Assembly (NCBI RefSeq): GCF_021369635.1
Contig: NZ_JAJNBZ010000011.1
Location: 63,425 to 127,424, forward strand
Length of the DNA: 64,000 nt
Direction of reading: 5' to 3'
From: Paenibacillus profundus
GTDB lineage: Bacteria > Bacillota > Bacilli > Paenibacillales > Paenibacillaceae
The notes beneath the pieces are model-generated. The model worked only from the letters and a program-made list of their open reading frames with translations. It did not search any database and was not told where the DNA came from. Below are positions 27,485-34,941 of this stretch, piece after piece (the first letter of the stretch is position 1; the number at the start of each line of letters is the position of its first letter). Made by a program: the position numbers and the translations under genes.

Positions 27485-28531
27485 ATGACAGATTCACGCA
27501 TTTGGAACCACATGTTATCCAAAGTATCGCCATTGTTCGTCGCTTTTGCTGCCCTGCTGCTCGGTGTGACTTGTATGGTCGTGTTCGCAGAAACCGCTTC
27601 GGCACACGGATATATCGAGGCGCCTGCAAGCCGCGCACTTCAATGCAGCCAAGATTTGAACACGAACTGCGGTCAAGTAAAGTATGAGCCGCAAAGCGTA
27701 GAAGCGCCGGGATCGTTCCCATCTGGCGGCCCTGCTGACGGTCACATCGCCGGCGGCGGCGTGTTCCCGGAGCTTGACGCGCAAAGTGCGACTCGTTGGA
27801 ACAAAGTTACTATCAATGGCGGCACCAACACATTCAAATGGCATTTGACTGCTCCTCACGCTACGAAAGAATGGAAATATTACATTACAAAAAAAGGCTG
27901 GGACCCGAACCAGCCGCTAGCCCGCGCCAATTTGGAACTGTTCTGTTCCTTCAATGATGGCGGCGCAACACCATCGAATAAGGTCACGCATCAATGCAGC
28001 GTGCCTACCGACCGCAGCGGCTACCATGTTATTCTCGGCGTCTGGGAGATCGCCAACACTCCCAATGCCTTCTACCAAGTCATTGACGTGAACTTAGTTA
28101 ACGGCGGCTCCGGCGAAGATTTGCCGACAGTCCCGGCCAATGTCGTATCCCCATCTCAAACAAAGACAAGCGTCACACTTAATTGGTCCGCTTCTTCTTC
28201 GGCGATCGGCATCAAGGAATATGAAGTATACCGGAACGGCCAACTTGTCGGCAAGACGACTGGGACCTCCTATACCGACTCTGGGTTGACGGCGAATACG
28301 TCCTATACGTATACCGTCCTCGCCGTGGATACAGCCGGGAACAAGTCATCATCCTCATCCGCATTAACGGTTAAGACGTCGAACGACAGCAGCGTCTATC
28401 CGGCGTGGGAAGCGAGCAAAGTGTATGTCACTGGCAACCGGGTGACGCACAACGGCGTCGTCTATGAAGCGCGCTGGTGGACTCAAGGCGAAGAGCCAGG
28501 CAACGCTGACGTGTGGGTAGCTGTGAATTAA
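27485..28531 (+). CDS. Chitin-active lytic polysaccharide monooxygenase (AA10) with FnIII and CBM5/12
   Basis: This 348-residue secreted copper enzyme cleaves crystalline chitin or cellulose oxidatively. The start is ATG 27485 with AAGGAGGT upstream. The signal peptide ends ETASA, leaving His41 ([10 protein letters not shown]) as the mature N-terminal copper ligand; the second copper His is in [10 protein letters not shown]. The AA10 domain runs to about residue 215. A fibronectin type III domain follows ([28 protein letters not shown]), then a C-terminal CBM5/12 chitin-binding module with [16 protein letters not shown] and the aromatic [11 protein letters not shown]. Domain order is as in many Paenibacillus and Bacillus chitin-degradation proteins. 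Confidence 0.95.
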   Translation: MTDSRIWNHMLSKVSPLFVAFAALLLGVTCMVVFAETASAHGYIEAPASRALQCSQDLNTNCGQVKYEPQSVEAPGSFPSGGPADGHIAGGGVFPELDAQSATRWNKVTINGGTNTFKWHLTAPHATKEWKYYITKKGWDPNQPLARANLELFCSFNDGGATPSNKVTHQCSVPTDRSGYHVILGVWEIANTPNAFYQVIDVNLVNGGSGEDLPTVPANVVSPSQTKTSVTLNWSASSSAIGIKEYEVYRNGQLVGKTTGTSYTDSGLTANTSYTYTVLAVDTAGNKSSSSSALTVKTSNDSSVYPAWEASKVYVTGNRVTHNGVVYEARWWTQGEEPGNADVWVAVN

Positions 28532-28557
28532 CGTATATTTAATTCATAGCAAGAGCA

Positions 28558-28601
28558 AACAGGCTAACGACGTGAACCCCGTTGTTAGCCTGTTTTTTGT
28601 T
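28558..28601 (+). terminator. Terminator of the LPMO gene
   Basis: AACAGGCTAAC and GTTAGCCTGTT pair across a 15-base loop, followed by TTTTTTG. It starts 27 bases after the stop. Confidence 0.92.
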
Positions 28602-28673
28602 TAAATCTGAGTTTGTTGGGATGAGGAGTGTAGCGGATGCGCCAAAGTCTGGTCGGAACGTCAGGAGGAGTTT

Positions 28674-28862
28674 ATTTCATTGGAAAATGTCCAGTGGATT
28701 AGGGGACAGCTCTGCTGAAGAGGCATTCCATTGGAAATTGTCCAATGAATTCGCCTAATGATGTGCTGCCGACCGGAAATAAAGCGATTTGATTGGAAGT
28801 TTTCCAATGAAAAGAGCATTTCGCCCTGACAACGCGGCATTCCATTGGACATTTTCCACTGC
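28674..28862. repeat. Compound palindromic element, copy B (inverted relative to copy A)
   Basis: Four palindromic units of the TTGGAAAA-N2-TCCAAT kind at about 28679, 28730, 28792 and 28843 (spacing 51, 62, 51). Read on the minus strand they align unit by unit with 15641-15836. It is non-coding. Confidence 0.8.
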
Positions 28863-28943
28863 TCGACAGAATCGCCAACTTAGCCTCCAAATAGCATACC
28901 AAGTCGCGGCTCCCTATACCGTATGCATGAAACCCGTTTTGAC

Positions 28944-28993
28944 TCCCTGTTATCCCTGTTATCCCTGGTTATCCCTGTTGTGTCCCTGTTGTG
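28944..28993. repeat. Short tandem array (TCCCTGTTA / TCCCTGTTGTG)
   Basis: Five consecutive units begin with TCCCTG and are 9 to 11 bases long. It is intergenic. No gene is seen between 28602 and 29304. Confidence 0.85.
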
Positions 28994-29010
28994 CTCCTTC
29001 ACAAGTATAT

Positions 29011-29036
29011 TGCTTCATTCTCCCCTTCCATCAGGG
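29011..29036 (-). repeat. Dispersed GGGGAGAGTG element, copy 1
   Basis: On the minus strand it reads CTGATGGAAGGGGAGAATGA. It is one of eight matches to a shared pattern CTGA, then GGGGAGA(G/A)TG, then often ACATAAGG. Confidence 0.6.
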
Positions 29037-29211
29037 AATGATAAATAACTCTTTTGTTTCTCATATTTTGAATAGTTGTGATCATAATGGCCAGCTGCTA
29101 CCGGAAAACGATGTGCATTCGGCGGCTGTCACTGTTCTGATTGATTGGGAGATTGGGCATATGCATTCAAGCAACACACGGTCAACGTCGAGCCGAGGAC
29201 AGTTTCCGGAT

Positions 29212-29241
29212 CTGAGTGGATGGGAGAATGAACATAAGGCC
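29212..29241 (+). repeat. Dispersed GGGGAGAGTG element, copy 2
   Basis: CTGAGTGGATGGGAGAATG is followed by AACATAAGGCC. Same pattern as the copies near 37.6 and 47.3 kb. Confidence 0.6.
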
Positions 29242-29304
29242 TTTATGAATAAGGGGAGGGGGCGCGGGAGGAGCCACGAGCAGCCATGACACTTCTGTGC
29301 AGCA

Positions 29305-29349
29305 GTAAAAAAGCCTTTGTTCCTCCCCACGGGGCTGGTCCAAAGGCTT
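29305..29349 (-). terminator. Terminator of the RNA-repair operon
   Basis: On the minus strand AAGCCTTTG and CAAAGGCTT close a hairpin that also pairs internally (CCCCGTGGGG), followed by TTTTTTAC. It is immediately after the rtcB stop. Confidence 0.93.
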
Positions 29350-29352
29350 GCA

Positions 29353-30579
29353 TTAATCCTTGTAAGGGTCAAACTCGTCCGCGCCGGCCATGCAGACGCC
29401 GAACGGCTTCAGCACGTGCAGCACGTCGATCGTGTCTGCATGGGCGTCTAGCACATCCTGCAGCTTGCGGTACACGAACGGGCTCTCGTCGGTGCCCGCT
29501 CCGCGCAGCTCCACGCCGAAGCTCTGAACGGCCGCCTTCATTTGCTCTGGTGCAATTTGTCCGCCTGTCCGTGTACGAGTCTTCCAGTTCATTTTTCCAG
29601 CTGCTTGGGTGCGGCTCATGATGCGGCCCGCGCCATGCACGGTGCTGTAGTAGGCATCCCGATTCTCATCCGTATCCTTCCCGCGGACGATGACCGAGAT
29701 GTCACCCATGCTGCCGCCGATGAAGCCGAGCTGTCCGGGCGCCGACGGAGTGGCCCCTTTGCGAACGACGATGTTGTCGCTGCCGCCATGCTGCTCTTTC
29801 CACGCGTAATTGTGGTGGTTATGCACCTCGAAGTCCGCCTCCGCGCCGAGAATAGATAGCACCTGGCGAATAACATAGTCCCGTCCGGCGTATGCGTACC
29901 GTCCTGCTAGCTTCATCGCACGGTAGTACATATCGCCGATCTCGCTCTCCAGCTCAAGCAGCACCGGCGGCTGATCCATGCTTTCACCGGGCGCCTTGCC
30001 CAGAAATTCACGCCCAGCGGCCAAATTCAAGAAGCCGCTAGCCGTCTTGTGTCCGAAGCCGCGGCTCCCGAAGTGATTCCCGATCCACAGCATGCCCGTT
30101 CCGGCTTCCTCGAACAGATCGACGTAGTGGTTACCGCTGCCGACCGTCCCCAACTGGCCGCGGGCCAGCGCCTTCAGCTTGTCGTGCTCTTGGCGCCCAA
30201 TGGACATATAGACGTTCCAATCCGGGTCGTCGAACAGCTCATGATCTACTTTCTCGTCGTTGTCCCGACCGACGCCGAATGATATCTTCTTCGCAATCTC
30301 GTCCATGATGGCTCCGATTCTCGGCTTGATGTCAGCAGCGGACAAGTTCGTCCGCACCGCCTTGTTGCCGCACCCGATATCATAGCCAACGCCGGAAGGG
30401 GAGATCTGACCGTCATAGACGACGACACCCCCAATCGGTTGGCTGTATCCTTTATGGTGGTCCGCCATCAAGAGCGCCTGCACGACGCGGCCATTACGGG
30501 CACACGTCTTCGCTTGGGAGACAGCGCCCTCCTCCGGCTTGCCCCATACTCGCACGCCTTCAATTGTTTCATATGCCAT
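29353..30579 (-). CDS. rtcB: RtcB-family RNA ligase
   Basis: The 408-residue ligase joins RNA 2',3'-cyclic phosphate or 3'-phosphate ends to 5'-hydroxyl ends, using GTP and Mn2+. The start is ATG 30579, with AAGGAG eleven bases before; a nearer TTG is too close. Visible active-site parts are GVGYDIGCGNKAV (metal Cys/Asp), GTVGSGNHYVDLF, FEVHNHHNYAW and STVHGAGRIMSRTQAAGK, where the last His is the predicted guanylylated residue. The length is that of the short bacterial RtcB forms. It is the last gene of the operon with Y RNAs, rsr and the RlaP-type gene; the context argues for repair of RNAs cut by ribotoxins or damage. Confidence 0.95.
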   Translation of the reverse strand: MAYETIEGVRVWGKPEEGAVSQAKTCARNGRVVQALLMADHHKGYSQPIGGVVVYDGQISPSGVGYDIGCGNKAVRTNLSAADIKPRIGAIMDEIAKKISFGVGRDNDEKVDHELFDDPDWNVYMSIGRQEHDKLKALARGQLGTVGSGNHYVDLFEEAGTGMLWIGNHFGSRGFGHKTASGFLNLAAGREFLGKAPGESMDQPPVLLELESEIGDMYYRAMKLAGRYAYAGRDYVIRQVLSILGAEADFEVHNHHNYAWKEQHGGSDNIVVRKGATPSAPGQLGFIGGSMGDISVIVRGKDTDENRDAYYSTVHGAGRIMSRTQAAGKMNWKTRTRTGGQIAPEQMKAAVQSFGVELRGAGTDESPFVYRKLQDVLDAHADTIDVLHVLKPFGVCMAGADEFDPYKD

Positions 30580-30648
30580 TTGCTTCAACTCTCCTTGCCT
30601 ATCTGCCGTTATTACGCGCTTTGTCTTCCAGCAATGCTATCGCTTCAG

Positions 30649-31455
30649 TCACTGCCAATCCCCACTATGCCCCCACACTTCCCGCAACGCCGAGCGGAAC
30701 AGATCATCCAGACTCCGATCCTGATATTGCCGGCCTTCAGCTGATTTTAGATTCAAGGCCGTCCGTTCATAATGCTTGATGCGCTCTTCGAGATACTCAT
30801 TAATGGATTGTATTCTCGGCTCGAAGTCCAGTTCCTCCCCAGACTTTTTCCGCACCAGTAAATGCTCCACCGCTTCCCTCAGATCACTGCCGTCCGGAAG
30901 CAGCTCGCGGACCAAGACGTCGAATTCCATCGGCGGCATCGCGTTATGCCGTTCAATCCAGCCGCACGCCAGTATCGGACGGAGCACGTAGAAATACTTC
31001 TTGATTTTGACCCGCTCCCCCTGCAAATACTCCCGATAGTTTCCCTTCGCCATGTTGAGGTAATGGCACATGCACGATCTCGGCGAAAAGGCGAGCGGAG
31101 ACAGTCTGCGGATCTGCTCTGCGACCGAATACGTCTCCTCATATTGTATCGGTGACTGCAGCCATTCCAGCAAGGGCGGATTCGACTTGCGGAACAGCCG
31201 CAGCGCTTTGAGCACATCCCAGCCGTTGATATCAAGCTGGTTGCTGATGGGCCGCTCAATGACATCCCTGCGATCAAAGATGGACAAATACCAGTCCACC
31301 GGCCGGACATACAGGAAGCGGACATCGTAATCGCTATCCTGCGATGGGAATCCCCATGCCCGGCTTCCAGATTCGCAGGCGTACACGATACGCACGTTCT
31401 CCTGCCGCTCAATTTGCCGAAGCTCCTGCCATATCGTTTGCTTAACATCGGACAT
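30649..31455 (-). CDS. rlaP: RlaP-type nucleotidyltransferase (RNA repair)
   Basis: This 268-residue protein has a DNA polymerase beta/MNT-type nucleotidyltransferase core at the N-terminus: ACESGSRAWGFPSQDSDYDVRFLY holds the GS motif and the two metal-binding Asp of SDYDV. The rest is helical (FRKSNPPLLEWLQSP, HYLNMAKGNYREYL). This matches the RlaP family described next to RtcB in RNA-repair operons, thought to add or trim nucleotides at cleaved RNA ends before ligation. It lies between rsr (44 bases upstream) and rtcB (69 bases downstream) on the same strand. The exact reaction of this family member is not proven. Confidence 0.88.
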   Translation of the reverse strand: MSDVKQTIWQELRQIERQENVRIVYACESGSRAWGFPSQDSDYDVRFLYVRPVDWYLSIFDRRDVIERPISNQLDINGWDVLKALRLFRKSNPPLLEWLQSPIQYEETYSVAEQIRRLSPLAFSPRSCMCHYLNMAKGNYREYLQGERVKIKKYFYVLRPILACGWIERHNAMPPMEFDVLVRELLPDGSDLREAVEHLLVRKKSGEELDFEPRIQSINEYLEERIKHYERTALNLKSAEGRQYQDRSLDDLFRSALREVWGHSGDWQ

Positions 31456-31499
31456 GGTCGTCCCTCCTATTTATGTTATCGAGTTGCGTTTCTGTGCTG

Positions 31500-32993
31500 C
31501 TATAATTCTTCAGCTTCCACACGCTCAACAAGCGTCGAGTAGCCCTGCACCGTCTGGGCGATGTACGTGAGCACGTTGTCGCTCCATCCATAGATGTAGT
31601 GTGTATTCGGATCCTGCGGAGGCACCATCGCATTGCGATAAGGCGCGATGTCCACGATGAAAGCCTTTACCTCTGAATTCACCTTCGCGCGGTAAGCAGA
31701 TAGCGCCTCATAGAACGGGCTGCCGCTGTTCTGCTGCTCATCCGTAATAATGACGATCTGGTCGACCTTCTTCTGCTGCCGGAGAAGTTCCCGCACCGGC
31801 GCTCCGGTATCGGTTCCACCGCGGGTTCGGATACGCTCCGCCTGGGTCAAGATGCTGTCATGCCGCGACGGCTTGGCGTCCAACACTTTCGTGTCGAATA
31901 GCCAGAACAGCGAGTTGCCTTGCGTTTTCTTATATAATGCCAGCGCGAACACCGACCCGATGCGCAAGTATTCCCCACTCATCGAGCCCGAGATGTCCAG
32001 GAAGATCGCGGTCTGCTCGCCCAGCTCCGGCAAGTTGCCGAAGGTCAGCTCCACCGCCTCACGCAGCGCGTCGCGCAGTACAGGATGGTCGACCTGCTCA
32101 TATGCCAGGGCGAAGCGGAACGGCAATATTTTAGCCTTAGCCAGCGCTTCGCGATCGGTCAGCCGCTGCACGACATACTTTAAGTTCGCTTCGCTCTCGA
32201 ACACGCCCGCCCGGAGCAGCGCATTCAGGTGGCGCAGCAGCGCAAACGCAGGCATTTGACGCAGCAAAGCTTCCCATATCGCCTTTGTAGGCTTGATTGC
32301 ACCTGTCACGGTCGAATATGGGAGCTTTCCCTGCGCGATCCAGCGGAGCTGCTTCTTCTCCGTGTTCGCGCGCTTCAAGTTCTCCAGCGCCTCCACCTGC
32401 GGCAGCAAGGCCAGATTCGCCTCATGCCCGCGCAAATACCGGAACAGCGCCTGCTGCTTCAGGTCGGCCGGCTTCGGATGAGCCGTGGCTATCGCATCGC
32501 CCAGGTTGTACCCGCGGCCGCGACCATTATACTTGAGCGCCCAATATTCCGATACGCCGGCGAGGAATAGGTTCACCTGCCGCTTCACGGCGCGTCCGCC
32601 CTCCCCGCGACCCAAGCCTTGCAGGATGGTGAGGAAGTCAGATAGATCGGAAGGGATGAGCACCACCTTGAGAAACACCTTCGCAAATAAATCCGGACGG
32701 TAATACGACAGCACGGCCAGCCCATACAGTGGCTGCAGGCGCATGTAGCCTTCATTGCGCGCATAGACAAGCGCCTTGGCCATGAACTGCGGATTGCGAT
32801 CAGCCATCTCCAGATGCATCTGCCCTGCGTCCTCCAGCAGCTCGTTCCGATCCGCATAAAATGTATTGCCCATTGTATTCGTCAAAAGCGTCTGCAGATA
32901 TTGCTCCTCCGCAGAACGCGTATATGCAGGATAACCGTCTTTGTTTCTTGTCGTCGGCTTCACGGCCGAAAACAATTTTCGTGCAAAGCTCAT
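31500..32993 (-). CDS. rsr: Ro60/Rsr TROVE-domain RNA-binding protein
   Basis: The 497-residue ring protein binds Y RNA on its outer surface and threads misfolded RNA 3' ends through its hole. Residues 1 to about 320 form the HEAT-like TROVE ring (LLTNTMGNTFY, YARNEGYMRLQPLYGLAVLS, YLRGHEANLALLPQVEALEN, KLPYSTVTGAIK). Residues about 325-490 form a von Willebrand A domain with an intact MIDAS, DISGSMSG and later TRGGTDTG. The start ATG follows TAGGAGGC. Directly upstream on the same strand lie three Y-RNA-like genes. The length is typical for bacterial Rsr. Confidence 0.95.
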   Translation of the reverse strand: MSFARKLFSAVKPTTRNKDGYPAYTRSAEEQYLQTLLTNTMGNTFYADRNELLEDAGQMHLEMADRNPQFMAKALVYARNEGYMRLQPLYGLAVLSYYRPDLFAKVFLKVVLIPSDLSDFLTILQGLGRGEGGRAVKRQVNLFLAGVSEYWALKYNGRGRGYNLGDAIATAHPKPADLKQQALFRYLRGHEANLALLPQVEALENLKRANTEKKQLRWIAQGKLPYSTVTGAIKPTKAIWEALLRQMPAFALLRHLNALLRAGVFESEANLKYVVQRLTDREALAKAKILPFRFALAYEQVDHPVLRDALREAVELTFGNLPELGEQTAIFLDISGSMSGEYLRIGSVFALALYKKTQGNSLFWLFDTKVLDAKPSRHDSILTQAERIRTRGGTDTGAPVRELLRQQKKVDQIVIITDEQQNSGSPFYEALSAYRAKVNSEVKAFIVDIAPYRNAMVPPQDPNTHYIYGWSDNVLTYIAQTVQGYSTLVERVEAEEL

Positions 32994-33025
32994 GATTGTT
33001 CAGCCTCCTAGTTCATAGAAATAAG

Positions 33026-33134
33026 CGGCGAGGAAAGTGGGGGAAGATTGTATGCAGGATTCGAACCTGCCATAATGCCCAATCAAACTTAGATGGCCGC
33101 TCTATGCGAAGGAACCCTCCCCGGCGCCTCGCCG
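33026..33134 (-). ncRNA. Y-RNA-like gene 3 (tRNA-like T-arm)
   Basis: On the minus strand the outer strands CGGCGAGG and CCTCGCCG pair perfectly, then GGGGAGG pairs with CTTCCCC. Between the two stems the 5' side carries the conserved GAGGCGC and the inner stem is followed by TTCCTTCG, both shared with the two other copies. The apical part holds a perfect T-arm, GCAGG-TTCGAAT-CCTGC (33070-33054), and a GCCAT/ATGGC stem. The 3' end abuts the rsr ribosome binding site. Paired bases differ between copies but pairing is kept, which supports real RNA structure. Confidence 0.82.
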
Positions 33135-33165
33135 GATTCAATCATTTACATGTAAGTTAATAACA

Positions 33166-33274
33166 GAAGCGAGGAAAAGAGTGAAAAGGCCACATGATGC
33201 TCCGGACGAACCGATGGACACCGTCATTACTTTTCCCATAAAAGTCGAAGGATCCCTTTCGAGCGCCTCGCTTC
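33166..33274 (-). ncRNA. Y-RNA-like gene 2 (non-tRNA-like head)
   Basis: The outer stem GAAGCGAGG/CCTCGCTTC is perfect (9 bp), and the inner stem GAAAGGG pairs with CCTTTTC. It has the conserved GAGGCGC and ATCCTTCG (T to A in one place). The head contains an ACTTTT/AAAAGT hairpin and an ATGA/TCAT-closed arm, without a good D-arm or T-arm. It is therefore a third effector type on the same Ro-binding stem, or a decayed one. Confidence 0.75.
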
Positions 33275-33295
33275 ACGATATTGTTTTTTGGAGAC

Positions 33296-33435
33296 GATCC
33301 ATGAGGAAGTTGGGCGGACAGGCACGTAACTGCTCTACCACCTGAGCTATCCCGCCATATGTGGCGGGAGTTGGACTCGAACCAACGACCTGTCGCTTAA
33401 AAGGCGAAGGAACCCGTCCATGCGCCTCATGGACC
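33296..33435 (-). ncRNA. Y-RNA-like gene 1 with circularly permuted tRNA mimic
   Basis: The outer stem TCCATGAGG/CCTCATGGA and inner stem GGACGGG/CCTGTCC frame the head. In order it reads: TCGC-CTTTTAA-GCGA (anticodon-like arm), a short variable stretch, the T-arm GTTGG-TTCGAGT-CCAAC, TCCCGCC, a six-base loop ACATAT, GGCGGGA, then the D-arm GCTC-AGGTGGTA-GAGC. That is every part of a tRNA, opened between D-arm and anticodon arm, with the old ends joined. YrlA-type bacterial Y RNAs are known to mimic tRNA; the CUUUUAA loop equals that of tRNA-Lys(UUU). Confidence 0.85.
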
Positions 33436-33501
33436 GCCGTGCCGCCTTCACCTGAGGTGTCGGCTTCACGTCCTTATCTTCGCTCATTTTCGAAGGCGCG
33501 A

Positions 33502-33541
33502 ACATGGCGGAAGTATTACGACATGAGAAAAAGTTTTTCAT
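33502..33541 (-). promoter_or_regulatory. Weak promoter candidate for the Y RNA-rsr operon
   Basis: On the minus strand ATGAAA and TAATAC are 17 bases apart, upstream of the first Y RNA and divergent from the WYL gene. The -35 box is poor, so activation by a regulator would be expected if it is real. On the plus strand TAAAAT at 33564-33569 is a -10-like box for the WYL gene. Confidence 0.3.
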
Positions 33542-33609
33542 TTCCCCCATATGTCTCCCCTGCTAAAATGGAAGATAGTCTTGAAAGAACCGGAAAGGAG
33601 GCTCCTCCC

Positions 33610-34941
33610 ATGGCAAAAGAGAGCTTCGATAAAGAAATCCAGTTTCTGCGCATGCTCGTGCTGACCAGCGGCGCTTACAGCCGGCAGCAATTTGCGCAGC
33701 GCTTGGGCATATCGGTGCATACGTTCGACAAGACGATTCGGCGCCTGAAGGAAATCGCACATACGGTATATCAGCAGCTCCCCCATGATCAGGGCCAGGA
33801 GTTCGCAGAGACACTGCGCTTCAATTATTATGAATCGGCGGACCCAATGCTTCTGTTCTTGTTCCGGGCCAAATCGTTGAAGGAATCGGAAAGCTATCGT
33901 TTGTCGGTTATCTTGGCAGCCTTGCAGGAGCAAGCGAAGACCGCGATGGAGCTGATTGACGCTTGCAGCAGCCAGCTTCCTGAAGAATATCCGCTTCCGG
34001 ACGAAAAGACGATTCGTTCCGATCTGAAATATTTGGAGGACATCGGCGTCATTCGTAAGATGAAGGGCGGCCGGCCTTACCGGTATTCGATGCGCCATGA
34101 TATTGTCAACGAACTGACGGATGACGAATTGATCGACCTGTACGACTTCGTCGATGTCATGGCGAATACGCAGGTGCCTTCCGTGCAGGGCTATATCCTC
34201 AGGGATAATTTGAAGCAAGCGTTAAAGCTGAAGGAAATGGACGCCAGCATGGCGGAACCATTTCTGTACAAGTATCATTATTACTCGCGCATTTTGGATG
34301 AGGCGCATCTGTATACACTGCTGCAAGCGATACGAGAGCGCCGCAAGCTGTCGTTCCTCTACTTCTCGCCCAAGGCGCGGAAGAAGTACGCCTCCCAGAA
34401 CACGAATCCGCTCTTCCAACGCGAGACGCAAGGGAAGCAAGAAAGCGTGCTGCCGCTGAAGGTGGTCTATGACCATCAATACGGCAGATGGTATTTGCTC
34501 GGCCACACCTCTCGGCTAGGGCTCATGAAATACCGGATGGAAGGACTGACTCAAGTTCAAGCAGGCGAAGCCGTGCCTGAAGAACTGTTCACCCGCAAGC
34601 TGCAGGAGCTCGAAGAGCGAACGCGTCACAGCTGGCTCGTCGACACCGGTCATCCGGTAAGGGTGCGAGCGCGGTTCTATAACCCGGAAGGCGCTCGCAC
34701 GAACTTCATCAAAGAGCGGGTGCTGCTGCAAGGCCAATGGGGACGCATCGTCGAGGAAAATAACGATTCGTTCCTATATGAAATCACGGTGAACGGGATG
34801 ATGGAGATTAAACCATGGCTGCGCAGCTTCGGTTCCAGCTGTGAAGTGTTGAAGCCGCTGAAGCTCCGGCAGGAGCTGATCGACGAGTGGAAGGAGATTC
34901 AATCGTACTATGACGATGAACCTGTTCGAGAAGATTTTTAA
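33610..34941 (+). CDS. HTH-WYL transcriptional regulator 1
   Basis: The 443-residue protein starts at ATG 33610 (MAKESFDKEI) with AAAGGAGG eight bases before; the frame runs on upstream but through the Y RNA region. An N-terminal winged helix (TSGAYSRQQFAQRLGISVHTFDK) is followed by a helical middle and a WYL domain near residues 240-330, where VYDHQYGRWYLLGH holds the characteristic motif. WYL domains sense ligands such as nucleic acid ends. It is divergent from the Y RNA-rsr-rlaP-rtcB operon and overlaps the next WYL gene by 32 bases, so the pair most likely controls that operon. Confidence 0.88.
   Translation: MAKESFDKEIQFLRMLVLTSGAYSRQQFAQRLGISVHTFDKTIRRLKEIAHTVYQQLPHDQGQEFAETLRFNYYESADPMLLFLFRAKSLKESESYRLSVILAALQEQAKTAMELIDACSSQLPEEYPLPDEKTIRSDLKYLEDIGVIRKMKGGRPYRYSMRHDIVNELTDDELIDLYDFVDVMANTQVPSVQGYILRDNLKQALKLKEMDASMAEPFLYKYHYYSRILDEAHLYTLLQAIRERRKLSFLYFSPKARKKYASQNTNPLFQRETQGKQESVLPLKVVYDHQYGRWYLLGHTSRLGLMKYRMEGLTQVQAGEAVPEELFTRKLQELEERTRHSWLVDTGHPVRVRARFYNPEGARTNFIKERVLLQGQWGRIVEENNDSFLYEITVNGMMEIKPWLRSFGSSCEVLKPLKLRQELIDEWKEIQSYYDDEPVREDF

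Noticed and set aside
27235-27522. Possible transposase or gene remnant upstream of the LPMO
   Set aside because: A short stretch looks protein-like, but I could not tie it to any family and there are no start signals or inverted repeats.
33301-33400. Ordinary tRNA genes on the minus strand
   Set aside because: The T-arm and 3' acceptor strand come before the 5' acceptor strand and D-arm, so no normal tRNA can be read; the permuted order fits a Y RNA.
33361-33609. N-terminal extension of the first WYL regulator
   Set aside because: The frame is open but overlaps Y RNA 1 on the other strand, has no ribosome binding site, and a strong AAAGGAGG precedes ATG 33610.
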